Origin: Akkermansia muciniphila
GTDB taxonomy: Bacteria; Verrucomicrobiota; Verrucomicrobiia; Limisphaerales; UBA9464
DNA length: 40,978 nucleotides
Direction of reading: 5' to 3'
NCBI GenBank assembly: GCA_945883815.1
Contig: CAMCYJ010000024.1
Location: 1 to 40,978, forward strand
This document shows, in pieces, positions 18,978 to 27,170 of this stretch. Every line of letters begins with the position of its first letter. Position 1 is the stretch's first letter. The translations under genes and the position numbers were made by a program. The notes under the pieces are model-generated. The model did no database searches and was not told the DNA's origin. It was given only the letters and a program-made list of their open reading frames with translations.

Positions 18978-19361
18978 TCAAGATCGGTGATGCCAGTAGG
19001 CGAGGGTTCGGTTGAGTTGGTGGGCCACCCAAATCAGAGCGCAGCCACCGGCGGTCAGGAAGGTCTCGAAGATTTCTCCCAGGCCGGGGGCGGTGCCGAA
19101 TCGGGCAAGGAGCAGGAGCGACCATCCGGGTAAGACCCAGATCCAGATGCGACCCGAGCGGTGACGCCTCCAGCCCAGGACCATGGCAGGCACTCCCGGG
19201 ACCACAACGCACAGAGCCATGATCCGGTGCGCAGCCTCGCCAGCCAGTGGCGGAGCAACCGAGAGCAACCAGAAGGCCTGGAGGCAATGGAGGCTGCACC
19301 CAACGGCCAAGCCAGCGCAGAGCCTGTCGAAGACATTCGTATCGTCGGCGCCGGTGATCAT
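18978..19361 (-). CDS. MerC-like small membrane protein
   Basis: A 127-residue protein with about four hydrophobic helices. The N terminus, [16 protein letters not shown], fits the MerC family, where paired cysteines in the first helix bind the transported ion; the end has [13 protein letters not shown]. MerC is known from mercury uptake, but chromosomal MerC-like genes often accompany zinc-responsive genes. The ATG at 19359-19361 overlaps the TGA of the preceding gene (ATGA), so translation is coupled; a longer form from 19406 would overlap that gene by 48 bp and is less likely. Located between the unknown 144-residue gene and the small Cys protein. Confidence 0.82.
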   Translation of the reverse strand: MITGADDTNVFDRLCAGLAVGCSLHCLQAFWLLSVAPPLAGEAAHRIMALCVVVPGVPAMVLGWRRHRSGRIWIWVLPGWSLLLLARFGTAPGLGEIFETFLTAGGCALIWVAHQLNRTLAYWHHRS

Positions 19362-19792
19362 GCGCTTGGGCCTATCGGGATGGGCCTGCGCTGCAGCTGC
19401 GGGCATTGTGCGGGCGCTGGGCGGCGGGGTGTTGCCCAGTGTTCATAACGCTCGACCCATTCCAGCAACTGGCTCAACGCTCGGAAAAAAGCCCACCGTT
19501 CGTCCGGGGTCCGGGGTGTCCGCAGACCCTCCCTGGGGGTGCCCGCCATCGGAGTCCAGGGTTCAGGACCCGGCATTAGGTAGGCGCAGCGGTGGGCTCG
19601 GAGGAAGACGATTCCGGGTGACTCATCGCCATAGATTCCGACGCAGGTCGAATGCAGCTCAACTGTGCGCCCGGCCCAGTGGCAACGGTATCGACTGCTA
19701 CCGAACTGGCCGGGTTGCCGGAAACGTTGAAGTCCGAACCGGATCAGCAGATTCCCCTCCGGATGCAGCACGTCTCGGCCCCAGCGACTCAT
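19358..19792 (-). CDS. Uncharacterised protein of metal-type locus
   Basis: A 144-residue soluble protein I cannot assign. It opens MSRWGRDVLHPEGNLLIRFG, is rich in Arg and Trp, and has no signal peptide or membrane segment. A longer version from ATG 19924 would place the 15-bp operator (19881-19895) inside the coding region, so I prefer ATG 19792, which has GGGG about seven bases upstream (CTGGGGATACAA-ATG). Its stop overlaps the MerC-like start by four bases, making it the first gene of the second unit of the cluster: this gene, merC-like, small Cys protein, COG0523 GTPase. Confidence 0.65.
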   Translation of the reverse strand: MSRWGRDVLHPEGNLLIRFGLQRFRQPGQFGSSRYRCHWAGRTVELHSTCVGIYGDESPGIVFLRAHRCAYLMPGPEPWTPMAGTPREGLRTPRTPDERWAFFRALSQLLEWVERYEHWATPRRPAPAQCPQLQRRPIPIGPSA

Positions 19793-19880
19793 TTGTATCC
19801 CCAGAACTTGGCGGGATTCTCGCCGCAGGTTGTTCAGAGACGGAGCGGTGTTTTCAAAGCCCACCCTCAACCCGGGTGAA

Positions 19881-19895
19881 TGCAAGTCGTTTGCA
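19881..19895. promoter_or_regulatory. Fur/Zur-type operator candidate, site 2
   Basis: TGCAAGTCGTTTGCA is a 7-1-7 inverted repeat around 19888 with five of seven paired positions matching. It is identical to site 1 (21603-21617) at 12 of 15 positions, and the flanking AAT-ATGA bases match too. It lies 89 bp upstream of the ATG at 19792, between two units of the cluster. No clear -10/-35 accompanies it. Confidence 0.55.
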
Positions 19896-19937
19896 ATGAC
19901 TGGATAGGATTTGGACGATCGCATTATGAGGGGGCCG

Positions 19938-20828
19938 TTAGCGGGCGCGGTAAAAACGGTTCGGGGAGCTCGAACCGACCGGCACCGTCACGGTGACGGG
20001 GTCAAAACCGGGGGTCACTGTTCCGACGGGATCCCAATGGAGCAAATCTGGAGACGTCTCCAGGTGCGAGGTCTTCCCCGGTGTTCCTGAAAGGGAAAAT
20101 TCGAGATTTCCTGGGGCTCCCAGTCGCGGGCTTCCGAGAATGGGAGGCGATTCTGGCAGTGGTTCAACGGAGAAGAGGATCGGTGTTTCGGCGCTCCAGA
20201 CATTGGTGCCATCGAGCTGGGCGCGTGCTTGCAACCAGACCGTGGTGAGGCCCGGCGCTGAGAAACCCATATTGTGGTGCTGGTGGGCTCCGACAGGCAG
20301 CTCCAGACGGTCCCTCTCGGTCAGCCCATCCCGGCTTTGCACCGTTAATGCCAAGCCCCCGGTTCCATCGAATTGCCAGACACAAACGTGGGCGGGTCCC
20401 TCGATCCGGCGTACGAACAGGTCGATCACCTGTGGGTTCAAGTCGAGGCCCTCCGTGCTTAGGCCCAAGTACAAAAGCCCTGGATCTTGGCTGGCCGGAA
20501 GCACCCACAGTGGGGAACCCACTGGTCCTAGGGTTTCAAAACCCGGGGGGATGGTGAGTTGGGCCGCCTCAGGAACTCGGATCACGGTTTGACTCGAAAT
20601 CCGGTTGGTGAACCTCAGGTGGTCGAGAAGCACCACTTGCAAAAGGTTGGTCCCCTCCGGCGAGATCACCACTTTGAGGTCGACGTGCTCGGTAGTCAGA
20701 GGGTGACGACCGCCGCCGCTCTGAGAGAGGGCCGGCGTGCCAGCCCCCAACCCTGCGACCGAAAGGCAAAGTCCGCCGATCCAGCCCAGCCTTTGCCACT
20801 TCGAGATGCCACGGGTTTTTTGAGTCAT
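19938..20828 (-). CDS. Secreted protein with choice-of-anchor-M-like domain
   Basis: A 296-residue protein with a signal peptide (LGWIGGLCLSVAGLGAGTPALSQ). The region ELPVGAHQHHNMGFSAPGLT (about 175-194) matches the His-rich HxHxN...PG pattern of the choice-of-anchor-M family, known mainly from actinobacterial surface proteins near metal ABC transporters; EHVDLKVVISPEG near 47 matches the start of the same domain. Residues about 225-296 form an Ig/fibronectin-like domain ending RFYRAR, a tail style common in Verrucomicrobiota, with no PEP-CTERM anchor. It follows its paralogue by 59 bp on the same strand. The histidines may be metal ligands; that is inference. Confidence 0.75.
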   Translation of the reverse strand: MTQKTRGISKWQRLGWIGGLCLSVAGLGAGTPALSQSGGGRHPLTTEHVDLKVVISPEGTNLLQVVLLDHLRFTNRISSQTVIRVPEAAQLTIPPGFETLGPVGSPLWVLPASQDPGLLYLGLSTEGLDLNPQVIDLFVRRIEGPAHVCVWQFDGTGGLALTVQSRDGLTERDRLELPVGAHQHHNMGFSAPGLTTVWLQARAQLDGTNVWSAETPILFSVEPLPESPPILGSPRLGAPGNLEFSLSGTPGKTSHLETSPDLLHWDPVGTVTPGFDPVTVTVPVGSSSPNRFYRAR

Positions 20829-20887
20829 GGAAGAATGCGCGGAATGGGAGGTTCAGATCAGGAGGACCGGCCTCTGTTCGGAACGGC

Positions 20888-21574
20888 TCAGTTGGAGCGT
20901 TTGCGCAGTACCCAAGCCCCGAAACCGACCCCGGTGAGAGCCAGGGCCCAGGTGGAGGGCTCTGGAATCACCTGAAAGCGGTAGGTGGCCGGATCGCTCG
21001 TACGGAGGCCGTCGATGAGGTGGGTTCCGGAGGCCTCCAAAGTGACCGAATAGTCGCCGGGTGCCGAGAAGCCGAGGTTGTAGTGGCCGTGGCTGCCGGT
21101 GACCAGAAGCAGCCGATCGTCACTGGCAATCCCATTGGCTGTGGTCATTTTCAACTCGGGCGCGCCGAATCCGCTGGTGCCCCAGATCGAGAAAGTGCCC
21201 GGACCGCTGACGGCTTTCAGACTGAGAGTGATGTTGCCCGACCAGTCGCTGGCGGTGAGTTCTTCGGTGCCGAACCCGAGGAAGGGCAATTGGGAATTCT
21301 CCGTCGAGGGAAGCACCCAGACCGGTGTGCCCGTGGCTCCCAGAAAACTGGTGAAAGCGCCGCCCGGAGAAACTCCGGCCGCCGCGGATCCGATTGCAAA
21401 AACCGCCTCTCCTGGGGAGAACTCCTGATCGATTGGTTCCTCTTGATGAACATGCAAATCAAAGGCCTTGTCTTCGTATCCGATACCGATATCGACATGA
21501 CCAGATTGGATAAAAGTTTGGGAAAACGCGGGAGCTACCAGGGTCAAGGCTGGAACGATTAAGGTTAGTTTCAT
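20888..21574 (-). CDS. PEP-CTERM protein with choice-of-anchor-M-like domain
   Basis: A 228-residue protein: signal peptide (MKLTLIVPALTLVAPAFSQ), a single beta-rich domain, and a C-terminal sorting tag with PEPST, a hydrophobic helix and RKR. The domain opens with SGHVDIGIGYEDKAFDLHVH and has GSHGHYNLGFSAPGDYSVTL (about 170-189), clearly paralogous to the neighbouring 19938-20828 product. PEP-CTERM proteins are recognised by exosortase and displayed at or beyond the outer membrane. ATG 21574 gives the signal peptide; the 21607 start would add 11 residues and begin just 10 bp from the operator. It is the first gene of the cluster, directly behind operator site 1. Confidence 0.85.
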   Translation of the reverse strand: MKLTLIVPALTLVAPAFSQTFIQSGHVDIGIGYEDKAFDLHVHQEEPIDQEFSPGEAVFAIGSAAAGVSPGGAFTSFLGATGTPVWVLPSTENSQLPFLGFGTEELTASDWSGNITLSLKAVSGPGTFSIWGTSGFGAPELKMTTANGIASDDRLLLVTGSHGHYNLGFSAPGDYSVTLEASGTHLIDGLRTSDPATYRFQVIPEPSTWALALTGVGFGAWVLRKRSN

Positions 21575-21602
21575 GGAGAATAAGGGGCGATTTTCAAAAC
21601 AA

Positions 21603-21617
21603 TGCAAACAGTTTGCA
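21603..21617. promoter_or_regulatory. Fur/Zur-type operator candidate, site 1
   Basis: TGCAAACAGTTTGCA is a perfect 7-1-7 inverted repeat centred at 21610. This geometry is typical of Fur-superfamily operators (Fur, Zur, Mur, PerR). It lies 29-43 bp upstream of the PEP-CTERM gene start and overlaps the -10 of the promoter at 21610-21638, so binding would block transcription. Confidence 0.7.
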
Positions 21618-21638
21618 ATTGATCGCTCCCAGTGTCAA
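21610..21638 (-). promoter_or_regulatory. Promoter of the metal-type cluster
   Basis: On the minus strand a perfect TTGACA (21638-21633) is followed by a 17-bp spacer and CAAACT (21615-21610) as -10, the latter matching three of six positions. The -10 lies within operator site 1. The transcript would start around 21603 and have a leader of about 30 bases. Confidence 0.55.
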
Positions 21639-21822
21639 TTCCCAACCTGTTGGCTGGTCAACTGATGGATTTGTGCGGGCCGGTATCTCCCGATCAGGGA
21701 CAGGCTCCGAGGTGGCTTTGTGTCTCCCAAGTACACCGACCCGGCTTGCGGTCGTTTGCGTGCCAACCCCGAGGTCAGTGCCCTTCAGGAAGGACTGCGG
21801 GCGGAGGGTGTCCTCCGAGAAA

Positions 21823-23079
21823 TCACCGGGATCCAGGCTTGGAGGAGGCGGTGTCTCGCGGCAGCCACCGGGGATGATCGAGGCCGCCGGGTCCGATGCC
21901 ACTGTGGATCTTCCGGGAATCGCGGCTGTGCCCATCAGTCACCCGAAGGTGGGGCACGCCCCCTGTTTCGGCGCGGCAGAAGGCGACCGGGCCCCCACCC
22001 GGGAACTCCGTCGCTCTGAAATCCCAAATGCCTTCCGTGCGTGGAGTCACCCAGCCGATGGAACCCGTTTTCGGATCGATCCGCGCGATGGCGGTGCCGC
22101 CCCGGGCTTGGTCGGGCTTGAAGTCGCGGTTGAAATGATCGGTATCGGGCCGCTGCGATTGATATTCCCAAGGCACCCTCGAGCCTGGGATGCGCAAGGG
22201 GGCGAGGATGTGGCCATCCTGCGTCCACACGGGCACATTGGAACCGCCGCCGCGATGGCTTGCCGTGCCGTAGGTGGCTGCGAACCACATGGACTGACCC
22301 TCGGTGAGCATTCGGAATCCGGTCCCATCCGGGCGACACACGCAGACGTCGGACCAGTCGTGTCCCGGATCCACCGGTGCGTGGCAGTCTTGAAAGACCA
22401 ACCACTGACCATCGGGAGACCAGCTGGGTCCGAAATACAAATGACCGGGTTGGGCGGCGACCTTCACCCGATTGCCCCCGCGGGTGTCACAAGTCCAGAT
22501 CTGGTAGCCTTCGCGACTCGCCAGATGGAAGGCCACGCGCCGCCCGTCTGGGCTGAGGCTGTAGCCGTAGGGCAATCCTTCGTCCGGGCCGGTGAACTCG
22601 CGGGCATCCGAACCATCCAAACGCATGTTGAAGGTTTGTCCGGGTCGGGTGCGGATCACTTGCATGAGGATGCGTCCGCCTTGAAGCACCAGTTGCGGCG
22701 CATAGAACGACGCCAGTCGATCGCGCGTGGCCAGTTCCTCCAGGGATTTCCGATCGAGGTCGTAGGCCCAAACGTGGGTGGGTGTCTGGTGGTAGTATTC
22801 GTCGAAGGGTCGGCCCGGACCGTCCCGGCGTGCCTCCATGCTCAGCAAAAGCACCCGCCCATCCCTGAGAAAGCCGGCCGGCTGCCATGTCACCTGACCG
22901 GGGGCTGAAACTTCCAGTTCGTGAAAACCCTGACCCAGCGAGTTGATGACGCAGGTCTTGCCCGAGGAGGTGAAGAACAGTCGCTCGGGCTCAACGCCGG
23001 CATCCGGGATCAGCGAGCAACCCGCCGCTGCGGCCATGCCACCCCAGCCGGACCGCTTCAGGAACTGTCTGCGATTCAT
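21823..23079 (-). CDS. Tat-exported TolB-like (PD40/WD40-like) propeller protein
   Basis: A 418-residue protein. The N terminus MNRRQFLKRSGWGGM followed by an Ala run and GC fits a twin-arginine signal with a possible lipobox cysteine. The body has repeats of the PD40 type: SLSPDGRRVAFHLA, SWSPDGQWLVFQDCH and VWTQDGHILAPL, as in TolB-type six-bladed propellers. DPKTGSIGWVT and a C-terminal ending in WLPRD follow. It resembles proteins called oligogalacturonate lyase-like or TolB-like; no catalytic set can be pointed out. ATG 23079 was chosen for the signal; upstream residues do not look like protein. It lies 248 bp upstream of the cluster and has no operator of its own. Confidence 0.8.
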   Translation of the reverse strand: MNRRQFLKRSGWGGMAAAAGCSLIPDAGVEPERLFFTSSGKTCVINSLGQGFHELEVSAPGQVTWQPAGFLRDGRVLLLSMEARRDGPGRPFDEYYHQTPTHVWAYDLDRKSLEELATRDRLASFYAPQLVLQGGRILMQVIRTRPGQTFNMRLDGSDAREFTGPDEGLPYGYSLSPDGRRVAFHLASREGYQIWTCDTRGGNRVKVAAQPGHLYFGPSWSPDGQWLVFQDCHAPVDPGHDWSDVCVCRPDGTGFRMLTEGQSMWFAATYGTASHRGGGSNVPVWTQDGHILAPLRIPGSRVPWEYQSQRPDTDHFNRDFKPDQARGGTAIARIDPKTGSIGWVTPRTEGIWDFRATEFPGGGPVAFCRAETGGVPHLRVTDGHSRDSRKIHSGIGPGGLDHPRWLPRDTASSKPGSR

Positions 23080-23222
23080 GGGAGCGGCTGAAACGTTGGA
23101 TTGGCAGGGGCCCCTTGTCGAGCCTGCCTCGTGGCCCAAATCGACTGGCAGAATGCGTTCACGCTTTCGTGCTGGATCAGTCATTCGCCAAGGAATAACT
23201 TCCCAACAATCCCCCTTTTTCA

Positions 23223-26200
23223 GTGAACTGCTTCGGCCATTTACGTGGTGTGAGCGTGTTCGGTCGATCCGTGCCCCTCGTGATCGGTCTCGTGCTGGGC
23301 TCTGCCCTGGGCCAATCGGCTTCGACCCTGGCGTGGAAGTCCGAGGCCGGATTCCGAAGAGCCTCGGTCCAACCGGGTCCCGGGACCGGTCCCGGTTTCA
23401 CCCTTCAGCCGGCGGCTGCAACCGGCATCGGCTTCACCAATCATCTGGCCGAGTCCACCGTTGCCCGAAACCGCCTGCTGGAACTGGGTTCGGGCGTCGC
23501 CTTGGGTGACATCGATGGCGACGGGCGCGTGGATGTCTATTTCTGCCGCCTCGAAGGTGACAACGTTCTCTACCGCAATCTCGGCGACTGGCGTTTTGAA
23601 GACATCACGGCGCGCGCGGGCGTCGCGTGCCCGGATCAGTCTTCCACCGGCTGCAACTTTGCCGACCTCGACGGCGACGGCGATCTGGACTTGCTGGTCA
23701 ACAGCTTGGGCGGTGGCACACGATCCTTCAACAACGACGGCAAGGGTCAGTTTACCGAGGTCGAGATGGGGTTCTTCCGGAACACCGGGGCCACGTCGAT
23801 GGCTTTGGCCGATGTCGATGGCGACGGCGACCTCGATGTGTACGTCACCCACTACCGCACCGATACCTTCCACGACCCTCCGAAGGGCGGTCGATTCGTC
23901 CAGCGACGCACGCCCGACGGCGGTACGGTGATCGAACCGAAGGATCGTTACCTGGGAGTTCCCGCCATGAATGGCAACCTGGAGGTCCTCGAACGCGGGG
24001 AGCCCGATGCCCTGTACATCAATCGAGGTGGGACCAACGTGGTGGTGGCCCCGTGGAATGTGGGGTTGTTCCTGGACGAACAGGGACAGGCTTTGGTGGA
24101 TGCCCCGCGCGACTGGGGGCTGGCCGTGATGTTCCGGGATCTCGATGGTGATCGTCAGCCCGACCTCTACGTCTGCAACGACTTCGTTCACTGGCCTGAT
24201 CGGCTCTGGCTCAACCGAGGCAAGCGATTCCAGGCTGCGCCGCACACCGCGCTGCGCAATCAGCCCCTCTCATCCATGTCCATGGATGCGGCGGACATCG
24301 ACCGCGACGGGCACGACGACTTTTTCGTCGCCGAAATGCTGAGCCCTCGGCGGCAAGACCGCGCGCGTCAGCGACCCGACACCCTCGACGGAGTGATGCG
24401 CTGGCCTGTTGAGCGCCCGGGATTCCGCCCGGAAGTCACGCGCAACGTCTTGCAACGGTCACGGGGCGACGGCACCTGGGCTGAGATCGCCCAGATGGCA
24501 GGCGTGGCCGCCACCGATTGGACTTGGTCATCGGCCTTCCTCGATGTGGACCTCGACGGCTGGGAGGACCTGCTGCTGACCACCGGCAATTTCCATGATG
24601 TGCAGGACATCGATGCTCAAAGTCGCATCATTCGGGAAGGTCTCTGGAAGACCCCGGAGACGCGTCAGCGGGCTCTGGCCTTGCTCCCGCCGCGGCAAAC
24701 CCCCTCGATGGCCTTTCGCAATCGTCGGGACCTGACCTTTGAAGATTCAGGCAAGCTTTGGGGTTTTGATCAGAGTGGATTCGCCCACGGCATGGCCTTC
24801 GGGGACCTCGACAATGATGGGGATCTCGACGTTGCCATCAATGTCCTCAACGGTCCGGCCCGCATGCTGCGCAACGGCAGCCCGGCACCACGCTTGGCTG
24901 TGCGCCTGAAGGGAGCTCGCGGCAATACTGCAGGCATCGGGGCGAGGCTTAAGGTCACGGGCGGTCCAGTGACCCAGACCCAAGAAATGATCTCCGGTGG
25001 GCGTTACCTATCGGGAGATCAGGCCCTCCGTGTCTTTGCGGCGGGTGCAGCCCGTTCGCTGGAAGTGGAGGTCCTGTGGCGCAATGGCCGCCGGTCTGTA
25101 GTCCGCGGGCTGGAGCCCAATCAGATCATCGAAATTGAAGAACGGGACACCCTGGATCCGCTGCCGCCCACCCCAGCGCCGACGCCCCTGTTCGAGAGCC
25201 TTGTCACCGATCTGGATCCGGTGCCACCAGAGCCTGATGCCTCAGAAATCACCCGCCAGCCGCTCCTGCCGCGCCGTCTGGGAACTGAGGCCCCGGGTGT
25301 GGCCTGGGTGGACTGGGATGCCGATGGCGATCCGGACCTCCTGATCAGCGCCGACGAAGAGGGGCGTTTTCGTGCCCTGCGCAACGACGGACCGGCCGGA
25401 TTCGTACCGGAAACCGGAGCCCTGGGTTCTGTGGCGGTTTCGAACGCGGTTGCCGTCTTGGTCGATCGTCAGCGCGATTCCCCGACCCGGCTCATCGCCG
25501 GGATTTCCAACAATAAAGCGGCCCTCGCCCGGGCACCGCGGTTCCACAGCTGGACCCTCCAGACCGGCAAGCCAGTCGTCGCCACCAATGCTCCCGTTGA
25601 TGAGGCGACCACCGGCCCCATGGCTTTGGCGGACATCGACGGTGATGGCCAGCTGGACCTGCTGGTCGGGGCCCGCGCCCGCGCCGGACGCTACCCTGAA
25701 ACCTCGCGGACGGTGATCCTTCCCGGTCGGCCAGACGGTTGGGGCGAGGCCCAACTCGTGACAGACCAGGTGCGAGCCAGTGGCGCCGTCTTCACCGATG
25801 TCGATGGCGACGGAGACCCGGATCTCGTGCTCGCCGGCGACTGGGATACCTTGCGTTTCTTTCGCAATGACGGAGGCCGCTGGGTCGATGCTACCGCCGA
25901 GTCGGGGCTGGGGGCTTGGCGCGGTCTTTGGAATGGCGTCAGTGCCGGAGATTTCGACGGCGACGGCCGACTGGACCTAGTGGCCTCCAATTGGGGCCGC
26001 AATTGGAGGACGGACCAACCAGGCGCCAGCAACGCACCCATCCAAATGGTTTACGGCGAGTTCCATGAGCCCGGCCAAGTACTGACCTTGATGGCCTCCT
26101 GGGATCCGCACAGTGGTCGGCAAACCCCGTGGCGCTCCTGGTCTTCGCTGTCTCAAGCCATCCCAGCACTGACCGAACGCGCCCATTCCCATCGCGAATT

Positions 26201-26924
26201 CGCAGTCCTGAGCGTGGATTCCCTTCTGGGTCCGTTGGCCAACCGAGGTCGGAGTTTGAATGCGGACACCTTCGATTCCATGATTTTTCTCAATCGAGGC
26301 GGTCGATTCGAAGGCATCCCGCTGCCAGCCGAGGCTCAGTTCTCGCCTGCCTTCGGTATTTCAATTGCTGATTTTGATGGTGATGGGTGTGAGGATGTCT
26401 TTTTGGCTCAAAACTTCTTTGGCATGGATGTGGAGACCTCGCGTCAGGATGCGGGCACTGGTTTGGTGCTTTTGGGCGACGGTCGGGGCCGCTTCCGAAG
26501 CCTGGGCCCTCGTGAGGCCGGATTGAGTATACCGGGTGAGCAGCGCGGCAGCGCAGTGGCCGATGTGGATGCCGACGGGCGTCCGGACCTGGCCGTGGGA
26601 CTGCAATCCGGCAAGACCCGGATCTTCCGCAACCGGGCAGGCAAACCGGGAGTCCGGGTGGCCTTGGAAGGACCGGTTGGAAACCCGGACGGTATCGGAG
26701 CGGCGGTTCGATTGGTGATGGGTTCACGGTTGGGACCGGTTCGCGAAATCCACGCCGGCGCCGGATTTCGGTCTCAAGATTCTCCAGAAATTCTTCTGGC
26801 CGCTCCGCAGGATCCGACGGCTGTGGAGGTGCGGTGGCCTGGAGGGAAGGTGCAGCGTTCCGAGTGGCCAGTCGGTGCCCGTTCCGTGGTGATTAGTGCC
26901 GAGGGCTTGCGCCGACGCTTATAG
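23223..26924 (+). CDS. Secreted double FG-GAP/ASPIC-UnbV (CRTAC1-like) protein
   Basis: A 1233-residue secreted protein with signal peptide (SVPLVIGLVLGSALGQ). It has two copies of a propeller-plus-ASPIC arrangement. The first has calcium-binding FG-GAP/VCBS repeats such as GDIDGDGRVDVYF (about 96), ADLDGDGDLDLLV and ADVDGDGDLDVYV, and closes with an ASPIC/UnbV domain at about 550-637. The second runs from about 690, with ADIDGDGQLDLLVG, TDVDGDGDPDLVLAG, GDFDGDGRLDLVAS and ADFDGDGCEDVFLA, and closes with another ASPIC domain at about 1140-1223. The start is a GTG at 23223 or, less distant from the signal, GTG 23250. Such proteins are extracellular and probably bind ligands or surfaces; no enzyme motif is present. 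Transcribed divergently from the TolB-like gene, 143 bp away. Confidence 0.9.
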   Translation: MNCFGHLRGVSVFGRSVPLVIGLVLGSALGQSASTLAWKSEAGFRRASVQPGPGTGPGFTLQPAAATGIGFTNHLAESTVARNRLLELGSGVALGDIDGDGRVDVYFCRLEGDNVLYRNLGDWRFEDITARAGVACPDQSSTGCNFADLDGDGDLDLLVNSLGGGTRSFNNDGKGQFTEVEMGFFRNTGATSMALADVDGDGDLDVYVTHYRTDTFHDPPKGGRFVQRRTPDGGTVIEPKDRYLGVPAMNGNLEVLERGEPDALYINRGGTNVVVAPWNVGLFLDEQGQALVDAPRDWGLAVMFRDLDGDRQPDLYVCNDFVHWPDRLWLNRGKRFQAAPHTALRNQPLSSMSMDAADIDRDGHDDFFVAEMLSPRRQDRARQRPDTLDGVMRWPVERPGFRPEVTRNVLQRSRGDGTWAEIAQMAGVAATDWTWSSAFLDVDLDGWEDLLLTTGNFHDVQDIDAQSRIIREGLWKTPETRQRALALLPPRQTPSMAFRNRRDLTFEDSGKLWGFDQSGFAHGMAFGDLDNDGDLDVAINVLNGPARMLRNGSPAPRLAVRLKGARGNTAGIGARLKVTGGPVTQTQEMISGGRYLSGDQALRVFAAGAARSLEVEVLWRNGRRSVVRGLEPNQIIEIEERDTLDPLPPTPAPTPLFESLVTDLDPVPPEPDASEITRQPLLPRRLGTEAPGVAWVDWDADGDPDLLISADEEGRFRALRNDGPAGFVPETGALGSVAVSNAVAVLVDRQRDSPTRLIAGISNNKAALARAPRFHSWTLQTGKPVVATNAPVDEATTGPMALADIDGDGQLDLLVGARARAGRYPETSRTVILPGRPDGWGEAQLVTDQVRASGAVFTDVDGDGDPDLVLAGDWDTLRFFRNDGGRWVDATAESGLGAWRGLWNGVSAGDFDGDGRLDLVASNWGRNWRTDQPGASNAPIQMVYGEFHEPGQVLTLMASWDPHSGRQTPWRSWSSLSQAIPALTERAHSHREFAVLSVDSLLGPLANRGRSLNADTFDSMIFLNRGGRFEGIPLPAEAQFSPAFGISIADFDGDGCEDVFLAQNFFGMDVETSRQDAGTGLVLLGDGRGRFRSLGPREAGLSIPGEQRGSAVADVDADGRPDLAVGLQSGKTRIFRNRAGKPGVRVALEGPVGNPDGIGAAVRLVMGSRLGPVREIHAGAGFRSQDSPEILLAAPQDPTAVEVRWPGGKVQRSEWPVGARSVVISAEGLRRRL

Positions 26925-26966
26925 AAAGACCGGTTTGAACAGCGGCCACTCCAGGAATGAGGAGGA

Positions 26967-26998
26967 AACAAGTTGGGAACAAGTTGGGAACAACTTTG
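26967..26998. repeat. 11-bp direct repeats with hairpin
   Basis: AACAAGTTGGG occurs twice in tandem (26967-26977, 26978-26988), then AACAACTTTG (26989-26998). The second unit and the third also form an inverted repeat, AAGTTG-GGAA-CAACTT. It lies 43 bp after the FG-GAP gene, ahead of the LamG gene. It could be a regulatory site; no U-tract follows. Confidence 0.6.
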
Positions 26999-27022
26999 CG
27001 GCTTTGGTCCTTCTGTTTTCGC

Positions 27023-27051
27023 TTGTGAACCGACGGCTTTTGGAGGTTAAT
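27023..27051 (+). promoter_or_regulatory. Promoter candidate for LamG/PA14 gene
   Basis: TTGTGA (27023-27028), a 17-bp spacer and GTTAAT (27046-27051), four of six matches each. It would give a leader of about 110 bases containing the hairpin at 27137-27156. Confidence 0.35.
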
Positions 27052-27136
27052 CCGAAAAATCCCCCTTGTAGATCCAACCAGCTAATGGTTCCTCCGCACG
27101 CCTGCCGAGGGTTCATTCACTGAGCGGTTCACTCAT

Positions 27137-27156
27137 TGAGGGATTGTCAACCCTCA
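27137..27156 (+). promoter_or_regulatory. Leader hairpin before LamG/PA14 gene
   Basis: TGAGGG (27137-27142) pairs with CCCTCA (27151-27156) across an 8-base loop, ending 14 bp before the ATG. It may stabilise or gate the leader; no separate sequence for a known riboswitch is visible. Confidence 0.35.
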
Positions 27157-27170
27157 TCAACTCCTAAGTT

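Noticed and set aside
21613..22908. 431-codon plus-strand frame opposite the TolB-like gene
   Set aside because: Antisense to a gene with a Tat signal and PD40 repeats; no motif of its own.
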